A stretch of 64,000 bases of DNA, taken from NCBI RefSeq assembly GCF_900167975.1, contig NZ_FUZU01000001.1:1088580-1152579 (forward strand), read 5' to 3'. Shown here piece by piece: positions 8,643-18,026 of this stretch (its first letter is position 1; each line of letters starts with the position of its first letter). Origin of the DNA: Ohtaekwangia koreensis. Its GTDB lineage: Bacteria; Bacteroidota; Bacteroidia; Cytophagales; Cyclobacteriaceae. The position numbers and the translations under genes are program-made. The notes beneath the pieces were generated by a model. The model saw nothing but the letters and a program-made list of their open reading frames with translations. It made no database searches and was not told the origin of the DNA.

Positions 8643-8990
8643 ATGAGTAAAAAGAACGATTGGAAAAAACGCGATGGCATTGTGTATTCAACCTCTTCCG
8701 AATATGAATATGCCTATCAGCAAAATGAAGAAGCGCAGACACTTCCTGCTCAACAGCAAAATCTCAAAGTACAGTTAGACAAAAGCGGCCGGGCTGGTAA
8801 ACAGGTTACACTGGTTACAGGTTTTGTTGGAAGTGCAGCTGATCTTGAATCACTCACCAAAGTAATTAAGACCAAATGTGGTGTAGGTGGTTCTTCGAAG
8901 GACGGTGAAATTCTCATCCAGGGCGATGCCCGCGACAAAGTAGTACTGATCCTCCAGAAGGAAGGCTATAAAGCAAAACGTGTAGGGTAA
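8643..8990 (+). CDS. SUI1/eIF1-like translation factor (YciH type)
   Basis: 115 residues. The C-terminal 70 residues have the SUI1 fold signature: G-K-Q-V-T-L-V-T-G-F, L-T-K-V-I-K-T-K-C-G-V-G-G-S-S-K-D-G-E-I-L-I-Q-G, and a terminal L-Q-K-E-G-Y-K-A-K-R-V-G. The N-terminus starts with W-K-K-R-D-G-I-V-Y-S-T, the usual opening of Bacteroidota members. Bacterial YciH affects fidelity of initiation and recycling on the 30S subunit. Three bases downstream of the DnaJ-like gene. Confidence 0.9.
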   Translation: MSKKNDWKKRDGIVYSTSSEYEYAYQQNEEAQTLPAQQQNLKVQLDKSGRAGKQVTLVTGFVGSAADLESLTKVIKTKCGVGGSSKDGEILIQGDARDKVVLILQKEGYKAKRVG

Positions 8991-9181
8991 AGTAAACTTC
9001 TATTTTAACGTTAACGATTGCTCCATCTTCGGACTCTTCAGATAAAAATTCCTTCATGCTAAATTTTCTACTTTAAAGCATCTGACTTTAAGCTGTTGCT
9101 GCGCACAATCCATTTTTCCTTGAGCGGTTTGATCTTGAGACGAAAACGTCTTTTCTTGCTACGTACCAAAATCTGAACTAA

Positions 9182-10861
9182 ATGAAGAATTGCTACTCTT
9201 CGGGCAGAGTATATCTGCTGTTAAGTTTGCTATTCGCGCCCTGGCTGCTTCATGCACAGGAGGAACGTGATCTTAGACCCGTTACGCGAACCTATGCACT
9301 TACTGATATTACAATTATCCAAGGCCCCGGCAGAAAAGTCGATAAGGGTGTTGTTGTGATCAAAGACGGATTGATTAAAGCCGTAGGCAAAGATATACCT
9401 ATACCTGCGGAAGCGATTGTCATCAAGTCTGATAGCATGTATGTATATGCCGGATTTATCGATGGACTCTCGCGTGTTGGTGTTACCAAGCCGCATGAAG
9501 AGAATAGAGATCGCGTTAAAGATCCTGGCAATCCTCCTCCCGACCGGGCTGGTATAACTCCTCAAGTCGATGTTCGTAATTTTCTGAGCACATCTGAAAA
9601 GTCAATTGAAGAACTTCGTGCTATAGGCTTTACTACAGCACACGTAGTCCCTTATGGCGGCATGCTTCCTGGAAGTGGCGCGATCGTTCAGCTCTCCGGT
9701 AAATCTGCCGATGATATGGTATTGATATCGCAATCAGCTTTCTATTCTGAGTTGACACCTGCAGAACGAATGTACCCGGCTACCACGATGGCCGTAATTG
9801 CAAAGTGGCGTGAGCTCTATAGACAGGCATCACTCGAAAAGAATTATAGTGCAGTATATGCAGCGAATCGTTCAGGTCTTGAGCGCCCTGCTACAAATCG
9901 TTTACTTGAGCCGTTCTATCCGGTAATTGATAAACGTGTCCCCGTTTTATTCAAAGCTGAAAAAGTATGGGATATACATCGTATTCTGAATCTTCAAAAA
10001 GACCTTGGATTCTCATTGGTAGTGGCAGAGGTGAAAGAAGGATGGGATGCTGCCGGCAAACTGAAAACATCGGGAGCAAAAGTTTTTCTGAGTCTGGATT
10101 TACCGGAGGAGAAAAAAGAAGAGAAGAAGGACGATAAAAAAGATGCTCCTAAAAGCATGACGGATGAAGAGAAACAAAGCCTTGATAAACGTAAAGCTGA
10201 ATTTATAGCAAAGTATATAGGGCAGGCACTTACGTTTCAGCAGGCAGGTATACCGTTTGGTTTTTCAACCTTGTCTGCAAAGACAAAAGATATACAAGGG
10301 AATATCAGAAGAATTATAAAAGCGGGATTAACAGAAGATCAGGCATTGGCAGCATTGACAACAACACCGGCTCAACTTCTGGGACTAAGCGATCGGCTGG
10401 GTTCTATCGATGCTGGTAAAATTGCAAACCTTGTGATCAGTAGGAAACCGTACTTCGACGAGAAATCGAAAGTGAAGTATGTATTTGTAGAAGGTATACT
10501 CTATAAATCTGAAACTCCGGAAGCGAAGACGGACGCCAAGGTTTCTATAGATGGAGAGTGGGACATTACCGCGGATACACCACAGGGAAAAAGCGAATCC
10601 GTTATCACGATTAAGAAAGAAGGCGATAAATATACCGGTAAGATTTCGGGCAGTCGTTTTCCGCAGGCTATCAACTTTGATGAAATCACACTGGTTGGTA
10701 ACAAGCTGAAGTTTACGTTTACCATGACCGAGAGTAACAACACGATAAAAATTACAGTAGATGCTGTAGTGGAAGGAACAACCTTCAAAGGCAACGCTAC
10801 TTTTGGTCAGAATGAAAGCCTTCCGGTGGAGGGAAAGAAAAAAACTCAGCCTAAACTTTAA
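9182..10861 (+). CDS. Secreted amidohydrolase paralogue lacking the metal-binding HxH
   Basis: 559 residues, signal peptide to about residue 25. The amidohydrolase frame is clear (I-K-D-G-L-I-K-A-V-G ... Y-A-G-F-I-D-G-L-S-R-V-G ... A-A-L-T-T-T-P-A-Q-L-L-G-L-S-D-R-L-G-S-I-D-A-G-K-I-A-N), but where active members have P-G-x-I-D-x-H-x-H this one has G-F-I-D-G-L-S-R. The later His and Asp ligands are also not seen. A Lys/Glu/Asp-rich insert lies at about 310-340, and the last 110 residues form an extra beta-rich domain after the barrel. First of three paralogues separated by 11-12 bases. Probably a non-catalytic or scaffold member. Confidence 0.7.
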   Translation: MKNCYSSGRVYLLLSLLFAPWLLHAQEERDLRPVTRTYALTDITIIQGPGRKVDKGVVVIKDGLIKAVGKDIPIPAEAIVIKSDSMYVYAGFIDGLSRVGVTKPHEENRDRVKDPGNPPPDRAGITPQVDVRNFLSTSEKSIEELRAIGFTTAHVVPYGGMLPGSGAIVQLSGKSADDMVLISQSAFYSELTPAERMYPATTMAVIAKWRELYRQASLEKNYSAVYAANRSGLERPATNRLLEPFYPVIDKRVPVLFKAEKVWDIHRILNLQKDLGFSLVVAEVKEGWDAAGKLKTSGAKVFLSLDLPEEKKEEKKDDKKDAPKSMTDEEKQSLDKRKAEFIAKYIGQALTFQQAGIPFGFSTLSAKTKDIQGNIRRIIKAGLTEDQALAALTTTPAQLLGLSDRLGSIDAGKIANLVISRKPYFDEKSKVKYVFVEGILYKSETPEAKTDAKVSIDGEWDITADTPQGKSESVITIKKEGDKYTGKISGSRFPQAINFDEITLVGNKLKFTFTMTESNNTIKITVDAVVEGTTFKGNATFGQNESLPVEGKKKTQPKL

Positions 10862-10873
10862 GATACAGCAAGT

Positions 10874-12238
10874 ATGAAGAAGATACTATTAATCATGGTG
10901 CTGGCTGTAAATGTTACGCTGGCACAAGAACGCGGAAATATACTGATCAAGAACGCAACGGTTCTCACGATAACAAAAGGTACACTGCAAAATACAGATG
11001 TGCTGGTAAAAGATGGCAAGATCACGCAGTTGGGTAAAAATATAGCAACACCGGCAGGGTATAAAGTAGTAGATGCCTCCGGATTATTCGTAATGCCTGG
11101 TATTATCGATGCGCACTCGCATCAGGGTATAGATGATATTAACGAAGCAACCAGTCCCGTTACGGCAGAAGTGTTTGTAGGCGATGTAATCAATCCATCG
11201 GAAATTTCCCTATACCGCGCGCTGGCTGGTGGTGTAACCACTATACATGCTATGCATGGTTCTGCCAATGCAATTGGTGGACAATGTGAAACCCTGAAAT
11301 TGCGCTACGGTGTAAAAGATCCGGAAGCATTGCGTATGGAAGGTGCACCACGTACTATCAAATTTGCTTTGGGGGAAAATCCAACACGGGTACATGGTGG
11401 AGGTAACAACATTGTTCCGCGCACGCGTATGGGCGTTGAGTTTGTAATGCGTGAAGCCTTCTCGAAGGCGAAAGAATATACAGCAAGTTGGGATGCCTAT
11501 ACCAAATCAAAATCACAGAAAGGATTTCGGGGTGCACCACCGGAATATAGCTACCGGCTTGAGACCTTGGGCGAGATTCTGAAAGGTAACATCATAATCC
11601 ATTGCCACAGCTATCGTGCAGACGAGATATATATGATGCTGAAAGTTTGCAAGGATTTTGGAATTAAGAAGATTGTTTTTCAACACGTGAACGAAGGTTT
11701 CAAAGTAGCGCCTGAGTTGGCAGCGCAGGGAGCCATGGCTTCGGTGTTCTCCGACTGGTGGTCCTATAAATTTGAAGTATATTACTCCACAGCATACAAC
11801 GCCGCTATACTTACCAAGAACGGTGTAACCACATCAATCAATTCAGATGATGGAGAGTTGATGCGCCATTTATACCACGAGGCTGCCAAAACTCAAAAGT
11901 ATGGAGCATTAACCGATGAAGAAGCACTCGCATTGATCACCATCAACCCGGCAAAACAATTGGGTATTGATAGCCGAGTAGGTTCAATCGAAGTTGGAAA
12001 GGAAGCAGATATAGCGATCTTTAAAAGTCATCCATTGTCCAGCTATACTATACCGGTGGTTACGATCGTAGATGGTATCGTACGTTTTGATCGCGAAAAA
12101 GATCCGGATGATGTTCGCCTCTATGTCGATCCAAAACAAGAGATCGAGCTAACAGCTTTTACCGACCGCAACCATGAACACGAGCATTGCATGGAAGGAG
12201 CGGAGTCTGATTTTGAAACTATATTCAACATTAACTAA
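10874..12238 (+). CDS. Secreted metal-dependent amidohydrolase (catalytic paralogue)
   Basis: 454 residues, signal peptide 1-17. All expected ligands are present: H81-S-H83 in M-P-G-I-I-D-A-H-S-H, H243/H245 in I-I-H-C-H-S-Y-R-A-D-E, H271 in V-F-Q-H-V-N-E-G, and Asp325 or 326 in S-I-N-S-D-D-G-E. This is the imidazolonepropionase/prolidase-like branch, with a periplasmic location. The substrate is not predictable. The final 20 residues hold an H-E-H-E-H-C cluster. It sits between two paralogues that lack these ligands, so it may be the active subunit of a hetero-oligomer. Confidence 0.8.
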   Translation: MKKILLIMVLAVNVTLAQERGNILIKNATVLTITKGTLQNTDVLVKDGKITQLGKNIATPAGYKVVDASGLFVMPGIIDAHSHQGIDDINEATSPVTAEVFVGDVINPSEISLYRALAGGVTTIHAMHGSANAIGGQCETLKLRYGVKDPEALRMEGAPRTIKFALGENPTRVHGGGNNIVPRTRMGVEFVMREAFSKAKEYTASWDAYTKSKSQKGFRGAPPEYSYRLETLGEILKGNIIIHCHSYRADEIYMMLKVCKDFGIKKIVFQHVNEGFKVAPELAAQGAMASVFSDWWSYKFEVYYSTAYNAAILTKNGVTTSINSDDGELMRHLYHEAAKTQKYGALTDEEALALITINPAKQLGIDSRVGSIEVGKEADIAIFKSHPLSSYTIPVVTIVDGIVRFDREKDPDDVRLYVDPKQEIELTAFTDRNHEHEHCMEGAESDFETIFNIN

Positions 12239-12249
12239 GCACAGCAGCC

Positions 12250-13563
12250 ATGAAACGAAAACTATATTTCAAAGTAAGTATACTCGTGATTCTTGCTTGT
12301 GCAGTCGCAGAATCATTGTATGCACAATCTCCGAAAGCTATATATGGAACTTTCGCGCTGACGAACGCCAGCATTGAAACCATAACGAAAGGTGTTATTC
12401 AAAACGGTACGGTGGTAATCAGCAATGGAAAAATTACGGCTGTTGGTACATCGGTAGCGATTCCGGCCGGAGCGCAGGTTATAGATTGCAAAGGTCAATG
12501 GATTTACCCGGGCATGATCGATAGCTTTACACAACTTGGTTTGAGTGAAGTAGCATCTGATCCGCGTACGCGTGATTTCGAAGAAGTGGGAGATATCATT
12601 CCACAGGTACGCGCAATCACGGCAGTAAATCCGAACTCTGCATTGATTCCCGTAACACGCATCAGTGGTGTAACAACTGTGCTGGCATCTCCTCAGGGAA
12701 GTCTCGTCTCCGGTACCGCTGCGTTAATCGATCTTCACGGATATACTCCGGATCAAATGTTTGCAGGTTTTGAAGGGGTGGTGCTATCATTTCCAGATGT
12801 TGGCAGAAGAGGATTCTTTGATCGCAGATCGGATGAAGATCTGAAAAAGGATTACGATAAAAAACTGAGCAAGCTGAATGAAGCGTGGGACCGTGCAATT
12901 GAATACCACAAGATTGATTCAGCATCAAAGTCAAAAGGTGTTACCTATTATCCGGAGATGCAAGCTTTGCTTCCGGTGATCCGTGGGGAGCGCGCATTGC
13001 TTATACAGGCGAACGCTGCTAAAGATATACTGAACGCATTACAGTGGGTGAAGGATAAGAAAGTAAAAAAAGCTATACTGGTAGGTGTACTGGAAGGCTG
13101 GCGTGTAGCCAGTGAGGTAGCAAAGGCAAATATACCGGTGATCGTTGGTCCGGTTCAGGATTTACCTTCACGCGATTATGATCGGTACGATAAAGCATAT
13201 GCTAATCCAGGGCTCTTGCGTAAGGCAGGTGTAAAGGTTGCTATCTGTACACAAGAGGCTCGCGGCAATGTTCGTAATCTTCCATACCATGCTGCGTTTG
13301 CTGCTGCATATGGCTTAGGTCGCGAAGAAGCTTTAAAGGCTGTTACCATTGCACCAGCGGAAATTTTCGGAGTAGCAGATCGTGTTGGTTCGATTGAAGT
13401 TGGTAAAGATGCTACACTCTTCATAAGTGATGGCGATCCGTTTGAGACAAAGACAACGATCAAACAGGTATTTATTGACGGATGGAAAATTCCGATGGTA
13501 AGCCGTCAGACAGAACTATATGATGAGTTCCTGAAACGTGAACCGGGTGTGAGTAAAAATTAA
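12250..13563 (+). CDS. Secreted amidohydrolase paralogue lacking the metal-binding HxH
   Basis: 437 residues, signal peptide to about residue 25 (S-L-Y-A-Q). The composite beta-domain and barrel of amidohydrolases are present, including A-P-A-E-I-F-G-V-A-D-R-V-G-S-I-E-V-G-K-D-A near the C-terminus, but the metal site is replaced: Y-P-G-M-I-D-S-F-T-Q-L-G instead of D-x-H-x-H. Later ligands are also absent. Third gene of the tandem set, 11 bases after the catalytic member, followed by a strong terminator. Likely a structural partner or substrate-binding protein rather than a hydrolase. Confidence 0.7.
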   Translation: MKRKLYFKVSILVILACAVAESLYAQSPKAIYGTFALTNASIETITKGVIQNGTVVISNGKITAVGTSVAIPAGAQVIDCKGQWIYPGMIDSFTQLGLSEVASDPRTRDFEEVGDIIPQVRAITAVNPNSALIPVTRISGVTTVLASPQGSLVSGTAALIDLHGYTPDQMFAGFEGVVLSFPDVGRRGFFDRRSDEDLKKDYDKKLSKLNEAWDRAIEYHKIDSASKSKGVTYYPEMQALLPVIRGERALLIQANAAKDILNALQWVKDKKVKKAILVGVLEGWRVASEVAKANIPVIVGPVQDLPSRDYDRYDKAYANPGLLRKAGVKVAICTQEARGNVRNLPYHAAFAAAYGLGREEALKAVTIAPAEIFGVADRVGSIEVGKDATLFISDGDPFETKTTIKQVFIDGWKIPMVSRQTELYDEFLKREPGVSKN

Positions 13564-13591
13564 TACTTCAGTAAAATAAAATCACTTTATG

Positions 13592-13627
13592 GAAGCCGTT
13601 CCTACTTTTAGGGACGGCTTCTTTTTT
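13592..13627 (+). terminator. Hairpin terminator after the amidohydrolase operon
   Basis: An 11-bp stem GAAGCCGTTCC (13592-13602) with GGGACGGCTTC (13611-13621, one G-U), 8-nt loop, then T-run. Confidence 0.85.
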
Positions 13628-13640
13628 ATAACTTGATGGA

Positions 13641-14549
13641 ATGTCATCGCAGCAACGACTCATCGAATTAAAAAAAATCAGGGTAAAGAAAATTACCATT
13701 ATTCGTGGCATCAAGGATACGGTCTTTATTTCGCTTGGTGTTCTCTCTGCTGCTTTCGGACTAAAAGGATTTCTGTTGCCAAATGACTTTCTGGATGGTG
13801 GCGTAATGGGGATTTCTCTTCTTACCAATGTACTCACAGATATAGACCTTGCTTATCTGGTGGTGATTATTAACATACCTTTTATTATAGTAGGGTATAA
13901 GCAGATCTCGAAGTTGTTTGCGTTGAAAACACTCATCGCGATTACAGCGCTCGCACTTTGTCTTTCTTTTTTTGAATTCCGGTCTATCACAGATGATAAG
14001 TTATTGATCGCAGTTTTTGGTGGTTTCTTTCTCGGGTGCGGTATAGGTTTATCGATAAGAGGGGGCAGTGTAATTGATGGAACAGAAGTGCTCGCCATTT
14101 ACGTAAGCCGGAATACGCCATTAACCGTTGGTGATATTATTCTTATTTTCAACATCGCTATATTTTCTGTAGCTGCATGGTTGATAAACATGGAGACAGC
14201 TCTATATGCTATACTTACTTACCTCATTGCTTCAAAGACTGTAGACTTTGTCGTGCACGGCATTGAAGAATATACCAGTGTGATGATCGTGTCAGAAAAA
14301 AGCGTAGAGATAAAGGATGCCATCACTGAAAAGATGGGCAGAGGTGTAACGATTCTGAAAGGCAAGAGCGGTTATGGCAAAACAGGACATCGCACGAAAG
14401 ATCAGGACGTGATCTTCTCCGTGATAACGCGTCTTGAACTTCAGAAATTGAAAATGGAAATTGCTAAAATAGATCCGGATGCATTTGTTGTGGAGAATAG
14501 CGTAAATGATATCAAGGGTGGGATGATCAAGAAGAGACCTTTAGAGTAA
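13641..14549 (+). CDS. YitT family membrane protein
   Basis: 302 residues with five or six hydrophobic segments between about 25 and 200, including L-G-V-L-S-A-A-F-G-L-K-G-F-L-L-P-N-x-F-L-D-G-G-V-M-G-I-S and G-G-F-F-L-G-C-G-I-G-L-S-I-R-G-G-S-V-I-D-G-T-E, the two signature loops of the YitT/DUF161 family. The last about 80 residues form the cytoplasmic DUF2179 domain (E-K-M-G-R-G-V-T-I-L-K-G-K-S-G-Y). Substrate unknown. It starts 14 bases after the amidohydrolase terminator and has its own terminator, so it is probably transcribed alone. Confidence 0.85.
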   Translation: MSSQQRLIELKKIRVKKITIIRGIKDTVFISLGVLSAAFGLKGFLLPNDFLDGGVMGISLLTNVLTDIDLAYLVVIINIPFIIVGYKQISKLFALKTLIAITALALCLSFFEFRSITDDKLLIAVFGGFFLGCGIGLSIRGGSVIDGTEVLAIYVSRNTPLTVGDIILIFNIAIFSVAAWLINMETALYAILTYLIASKTVDFVVHGIEEYTSVMIVSEKSVEIKDAITEKMGRGVTILKGKSGYGKTGHRTKDQDVIFSVITRLELQKLKMEIAKIDPDAFVVENSVNDIKGGMIKKRPLE

Positions 14550-14582
14550 GTCTATATGCATCCAGATATACATCCTAAAAAT

Positions 14583-14613
14583 AAAAGTGCCTGGTAAATT
14601 ACCAGGCACTTTT
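14583..14613. terminator. Bidirectional hairpin terminator
   Basis: AAAAGTGCCTGGT paired with ACCAGGCACTTTT around a short AAATT loop, between the convergent YitT and Deg protease genes. Confidence 0.85.
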
Positions 14614-14654
14614 AGTATATATACTTTGTAAGGCTTGTAAACGCAGTATGAACG

Positions 14655-16124
14655 TTACCGGATCACAAATGGAATCTCCACTTGTTGCTTGGAGCTGTTC
14701 ACACCATAGATATACCCCCGACCTTTAAACTTCGCGAAGAATTCACTGATCTCTTCAGGGTCTTTTACACGCTGGCGGTTAATCGCTACGATCGTAAAGT
14801 TTTCGGGTAAACCGATCTGCTTCAGTACACTGCTGTCTTTAATCTTGAATACTTTTACACCGTAGCGCGTTCCTTCCATTTGCGCACCGAGATTCGAGTC
14901 CGTCAGAATTTTACGTTTGATAATCTCGGTAGTACCATTCTGGTTGATCAGTGTTAACGACACTGTATTTGCTTTACCATCACGTGAATACGTGAATGTA
15001 ATTTTATCACCTGGATTATGATAGCTTAGCTCTTCTTCAAACTCACTTTGTGTATTGACAGAAACATCATTGATCTTCGTGATAACATCACCGAGTTTAA
15101 GACCAGCCTGAAACGCTGGGCCATCCCGATCCAGTTGTTCAAGAAGAACACCATTGTAATTTTTAACGTCTGTAGGCAGATCATACTTCTTGGCGTGTTC
15201 GTAATCATACTCAACAACGCTTCCTCCAAAGAAAGCTTTTTGAGACAAGCCATATTTCACAAGGTCATTGAAAACTTTTTTAGCAATGTCGGTCGGTATA
15301 GCAAATGCATACCCGGTATAGGAACCTGTTCTCGAAAGAATAGCAGAGTTTATACCTACCAGTTCACCCGCTTTATTTACCAACGCACCACCCGAGTTAC
15401 CCGGGTTGATAGCAGCATCAGTTTGAATAAATGATTCAATGGGAAATTTATCTTCCAGTATACCAATGCGTCTTCCTTTAGCACTTACAATCCCTGCTGT
15501 AACAGTCGATGAAAGTGAATATGGATTTCCCACGGCAATCACCCATTCACCAACCTGTACATTCTTGGAACTTCCCAAAGTTATAGCCGGAAGATTTGTT
15601 GCTTTGATTTTTATAACGGCCAGATCAGTAGAAGGATCTGTACCAACGAGTTCGGCAGGATATACCTGCTTGTTGTAATTTACCTCGATGCGTTCAGCGG
15701 TTTCCACCACGTGATTGTTCGTGACAATATAACCATCCGTTGTAAAGATCACACCGGAACCACTACTCACTTGTGTGCGGCCACTGCCACCACCGCCTTC
15801 ACCAAAGAACCAGTCCCAATACGAATAGGACACTCCTTGCGAGATGCTGTTGATATATACAACACTTTGCGTAGCCTTCGCGGCAGCGTCACTGAAATCA
15901 ACGGCAGCCAGTGTTGAAGAGGTGCCTTGTGTTACAGCGTTGTTGGGTGAAGCGTTAGGAACTGTGGAGTCGTAATGCACCGTTGTAAACTGCGTTTCAT
16001 TTTGACTGTCAGCAATTTCAGGCTTCACAACCAAACGATAAAAAGTATACGAGCCACCAAAGCCCGCCAAAAAGGCAAGAACGATTATCTTAATTGTATT
16101 CTTCATAAGCATTTTGAAAAGCAT
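14655..16124 (-). CDS. Deg/HtrA-type periplasmic serine protease
   Basis: 489 residues with an uncleaved or signal-anchor N-terminal helix (about 8-30). Trypsin-like domain with catalytic triad H138 (V-T-N-N-H-V-V-E), D167 (D-P-S-T-D-L-A-V) and S244 (N-P-G-N-S-G-G-A-L), followed by two PDZ regions (about 290-390 and 400-489). Role: envelope protein quality control. The insert G-E-G-G-G-G-S-G-R before the protease core is the LA-loop region. Alternative in-frame ATGs at 16112 and 16106 would remove 4 or 6 residues; the last gives M-K-N-T-I-K-I-I-V-L, a cleaner N-terminus. DegP, DegQ and DegS types cannot be separated on sequence alone. Confidence 0.9.
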   Translation of the reverse strand: MLFKMLMKNTIKIIVLAFLAGFGGSYTFYRLVVKPEIADSQNETQFTTVHYDSTVPNASPNNAVTQGTSSTLAAVDFSDAAAKATQSVVYINSISQGVSYSYWDWFFGEGGGGSGRTQVSSGSGVIFTTDGYIVTNNHVVETAERIEVNYNKQVYPAELVGTDPSTDLAVIKIKATNLPAITLGSSKNVQVGEWVIAVGNPYSLSSTVTAGIVSAKGRRIGILEDKFPIESFIQTDAAINPGNSGGALVNKAGELVGINSAILSRTGSYTGYAFAIPTDIAKKVFNDLVKYGLSQKAFFGGSVVEYDYEHAKKYDLPTDVKNYNGVLLEQLDRDGPAFQAGLKLGDVITKINDVSVNTQSEFEEELSYHNPGDKITFTYSRDGKANTVSLTLINQNGTTEIIKRKILTDSNLGAQMEGTRYGVKVFKIKDSSVLKQIGLPENFTIVAINRQRVKDPEEISEFFAKFKGRGYIYGVNSSKQQVEIPFVIR

Positions 16125-16334
16125 TAATCATTCCAGATAGACGAAAAGATCTACTGAAAAGTTGAAAATTGACTTGAATAACTTCAAAAGAATAAAAGAA
16201 GTTTAGTTTTTTAATACTTCCATCTTTTATCGCAAGGTTAAATTTTCAGGTTACGCTGACATTTTGTGCATGTAAAGAATCGGAAAACGTGCGCTTTGTC
16301 AGAAGCTATCCGATTCACGATTGACTGATTTTAT

Positions 16335-16342
16335 TAGTTTTG
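16335..16342 (+). promoter_or_regulatory. TAnnTTTG -7 element abutting the GH3-like start codon
   Basis: TAGTTTTG fits the Bacteroidota -7 consensus and ends 6 nt before ATG 16349, so transcription would begin at or next to the start codon. No good -33 element is seen. Confidence 0.35.
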
Positions 16343-16348
16343 TGGACT

Positions 16349-17848
16349 ATGGGAATCCGCTCTTTTTTGGCAAAACCTTTTGCCGCATATATTGACTCTC
16401 AAACCAGACAATGGTCTCTCCAACCGGGGAAGTACCAACTGCAGACATTGCTCGACCTGATAGCGCAGAGTAAATCTACAGCGTTTGGTAAGGATCATGA
16501 TTTTGCATCGATCCGCACGTACGAGGATTTTAAGAAGCGTGTTCCTGTTCGCGATTATGAATTATTAAAGCCGTATTTTGATCGGGTAGTGAAAGGTGAA
16601 GCAGATGTTTTGTGGAAAGACAAACCACTATACCTGGCAAAAACTTCCGGCACTACATCGGGCACGAAATATATTCCCATCACAAAGGAATCTGTATCCT
16701 ATCATTTTAATAGTTCGCGTAATGCTGTGTTGAGCTATGTACATGAAACTGGTAATGCATCTTTTTTAGATGGCGGTCTCATCTTTCTTTCGGGGAGTCC
16801 TGAACTGGAAGAGAAGGCCGGTATAAAAGTTGGCAGGCTTTCTGGTATCGCCAATCACCAGGTGCCCGCATACTTGCGCACCAATCAGAAGCCAAGCTAT
16901 AAAACCAACTGCATTGACGACTGGGAAGAGAAACTTGAGCGCATCGTTGATGAGACGTTAAAAGCAAACATGACGTTGATCTCGGGTATACCTCCGTGGG
17001 CGCAAATGTATTTTGATCGTTTACAGGCACGCACCGGCAAAAAGGTGAAAGATATATTTCCCAACTTTTCGTTGTTTGTATATGGTGGCGTGAACTTCGA
17101 GCCGTACCGCGCAAAGTTGTTCGATTCTATTGGTAAAAAAGTAGATTCGATTGAGACATACCCGGCATCGGAAGGATTTATAGCGTATCAGAATTCACAG
17201 ACTGAGCCAGGTTTATTATTGCTACTCAACAGCGGTATCTTCTACGAGTTTATTCCTGCCGATGAATACTTTAATGATAACCCACGCAGGCTTAGTATAG
17301 AAGAAGTAGAGTTGGGAAAAAATTATGCACTCATCATCAACAGCAATGCAGGGCTATGGGGATATTCAATTGGTGATACTGTAAAGTTTATTTCGAAAGA
17401 TCCCTATAAAATAATTGTCTCCGGCAGAATCAAGCATTTCATTTCCGCCTTTGGAGAACACGTGATTGGAGAAGAAGTAGAGAAGGCTATGAAGTTTACG
17501 ATGGAAAAATTTCCGGAGGTTGAACTGATTGAATTTACGGTGGCTCCAAACGTTGCCCCGAAGGAAGGAATGCCACACCATCAGTGGCTCATTGAATTCG
17601 CGAAAACTCCACACGACCTGCAGGCTTTTTCATTGGAGCTTGATAAACAAATGCGTCAACTCAATGTTTATTATGACGACTTAATTTCGGGAAATATTCT
17701 TCAAACGCTTATCATTAAAAGTCTGAAACGTAATGCTTTCATAGACTATATGAAATCGCAAGGCAAACTTGGAGGACAGAACAAAGTACCACGATTATCA
17801 AATGATCGAAAGATTGCGGATGTATTGCAGGAGTTTAATTCCCAGTAA
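16349..17848 (+). CDS. GH3-family acyl-adenylate/amide synthetase
   Basis: About 499 residues from ATG 16349; an upstream TTG at 16340 is possible but less likely. The family (GH3 auxin-responsive) belongs to the ANL adenylating enzymes and joins carboxylates to amino acids. Signature parts visible: Y-L-A-K-T-S-G-T-T-S-G-T-K-Y-I-P-I-T (ATP phosphate loop, about residue 100), Y-P-A-S-E-G-F (about 275), G-Y-S-I-G-D-T-V-K-F (about 345), and S-G-R-I-K-H-F-I-S-A-F-G-E-H-V. All adenylation motifs appear intact. Bacterial substrates are mostly unknown. It stands alone between the Deg protease (divergent) and dxr. Confidence 0.85.
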   Translation: MGIRSFLAKPFAAYIDSQTRQWSLQPGKYQLQTLLDLIAQSKSTAFGKDHDFASIRTYEDFKKRVPVRDYELLKPYFDRVVKGEADVLWKDKPLYLAKTSGTTSGTKYIPITKESVSYHFNSSRNAVLSYVHETGNASFLDGGLIFLSGSPELEEKAGIKVGRLSGIANHQVPAYLRTNQKPSYKTNCIDDWEEKLERIVDETLKANMTLISGIPPWAQMYFDRLQARTGKKVKDIFPNFSLFVYGGVNFEPYRAKLFDSIGKKVDSIETYPASEGFIAYQNSQTEPGLLLLLNSGIFYEFIPADEYFNDNPRRLSIEEVELGKNYALIINSNAGLWGYSIGDTVKFISKDPYKIIVSGRIKHFISAFGEHVIGEEVEKAMKFTMEKFPEVELIEFTVAPNVAPKEGMPHHQWLIEFAKTPHDLQAFSLELDKQMRQLNVYYDDLISGNILQTLIIKSLKRNAFIDYMKSQGKLGGQNKVPRLSNDRKIADVLQEFNSQ

Positions 17849-18026
17849 CGAAGGAGGGGGTATACCAAACTAATTTCTTATTTTTACCCAAACGTGCAGA
17901 TGCAAAAAATGATGTATTGCGACTTGAGTTTGTTCTTCAACTACGTATCATCATTCAAGGTATTTTAACGAAGAATTCAGCTTGATCCGGATCATAACAA
18001 ATCATATTCACTAATCGCCAATTACA

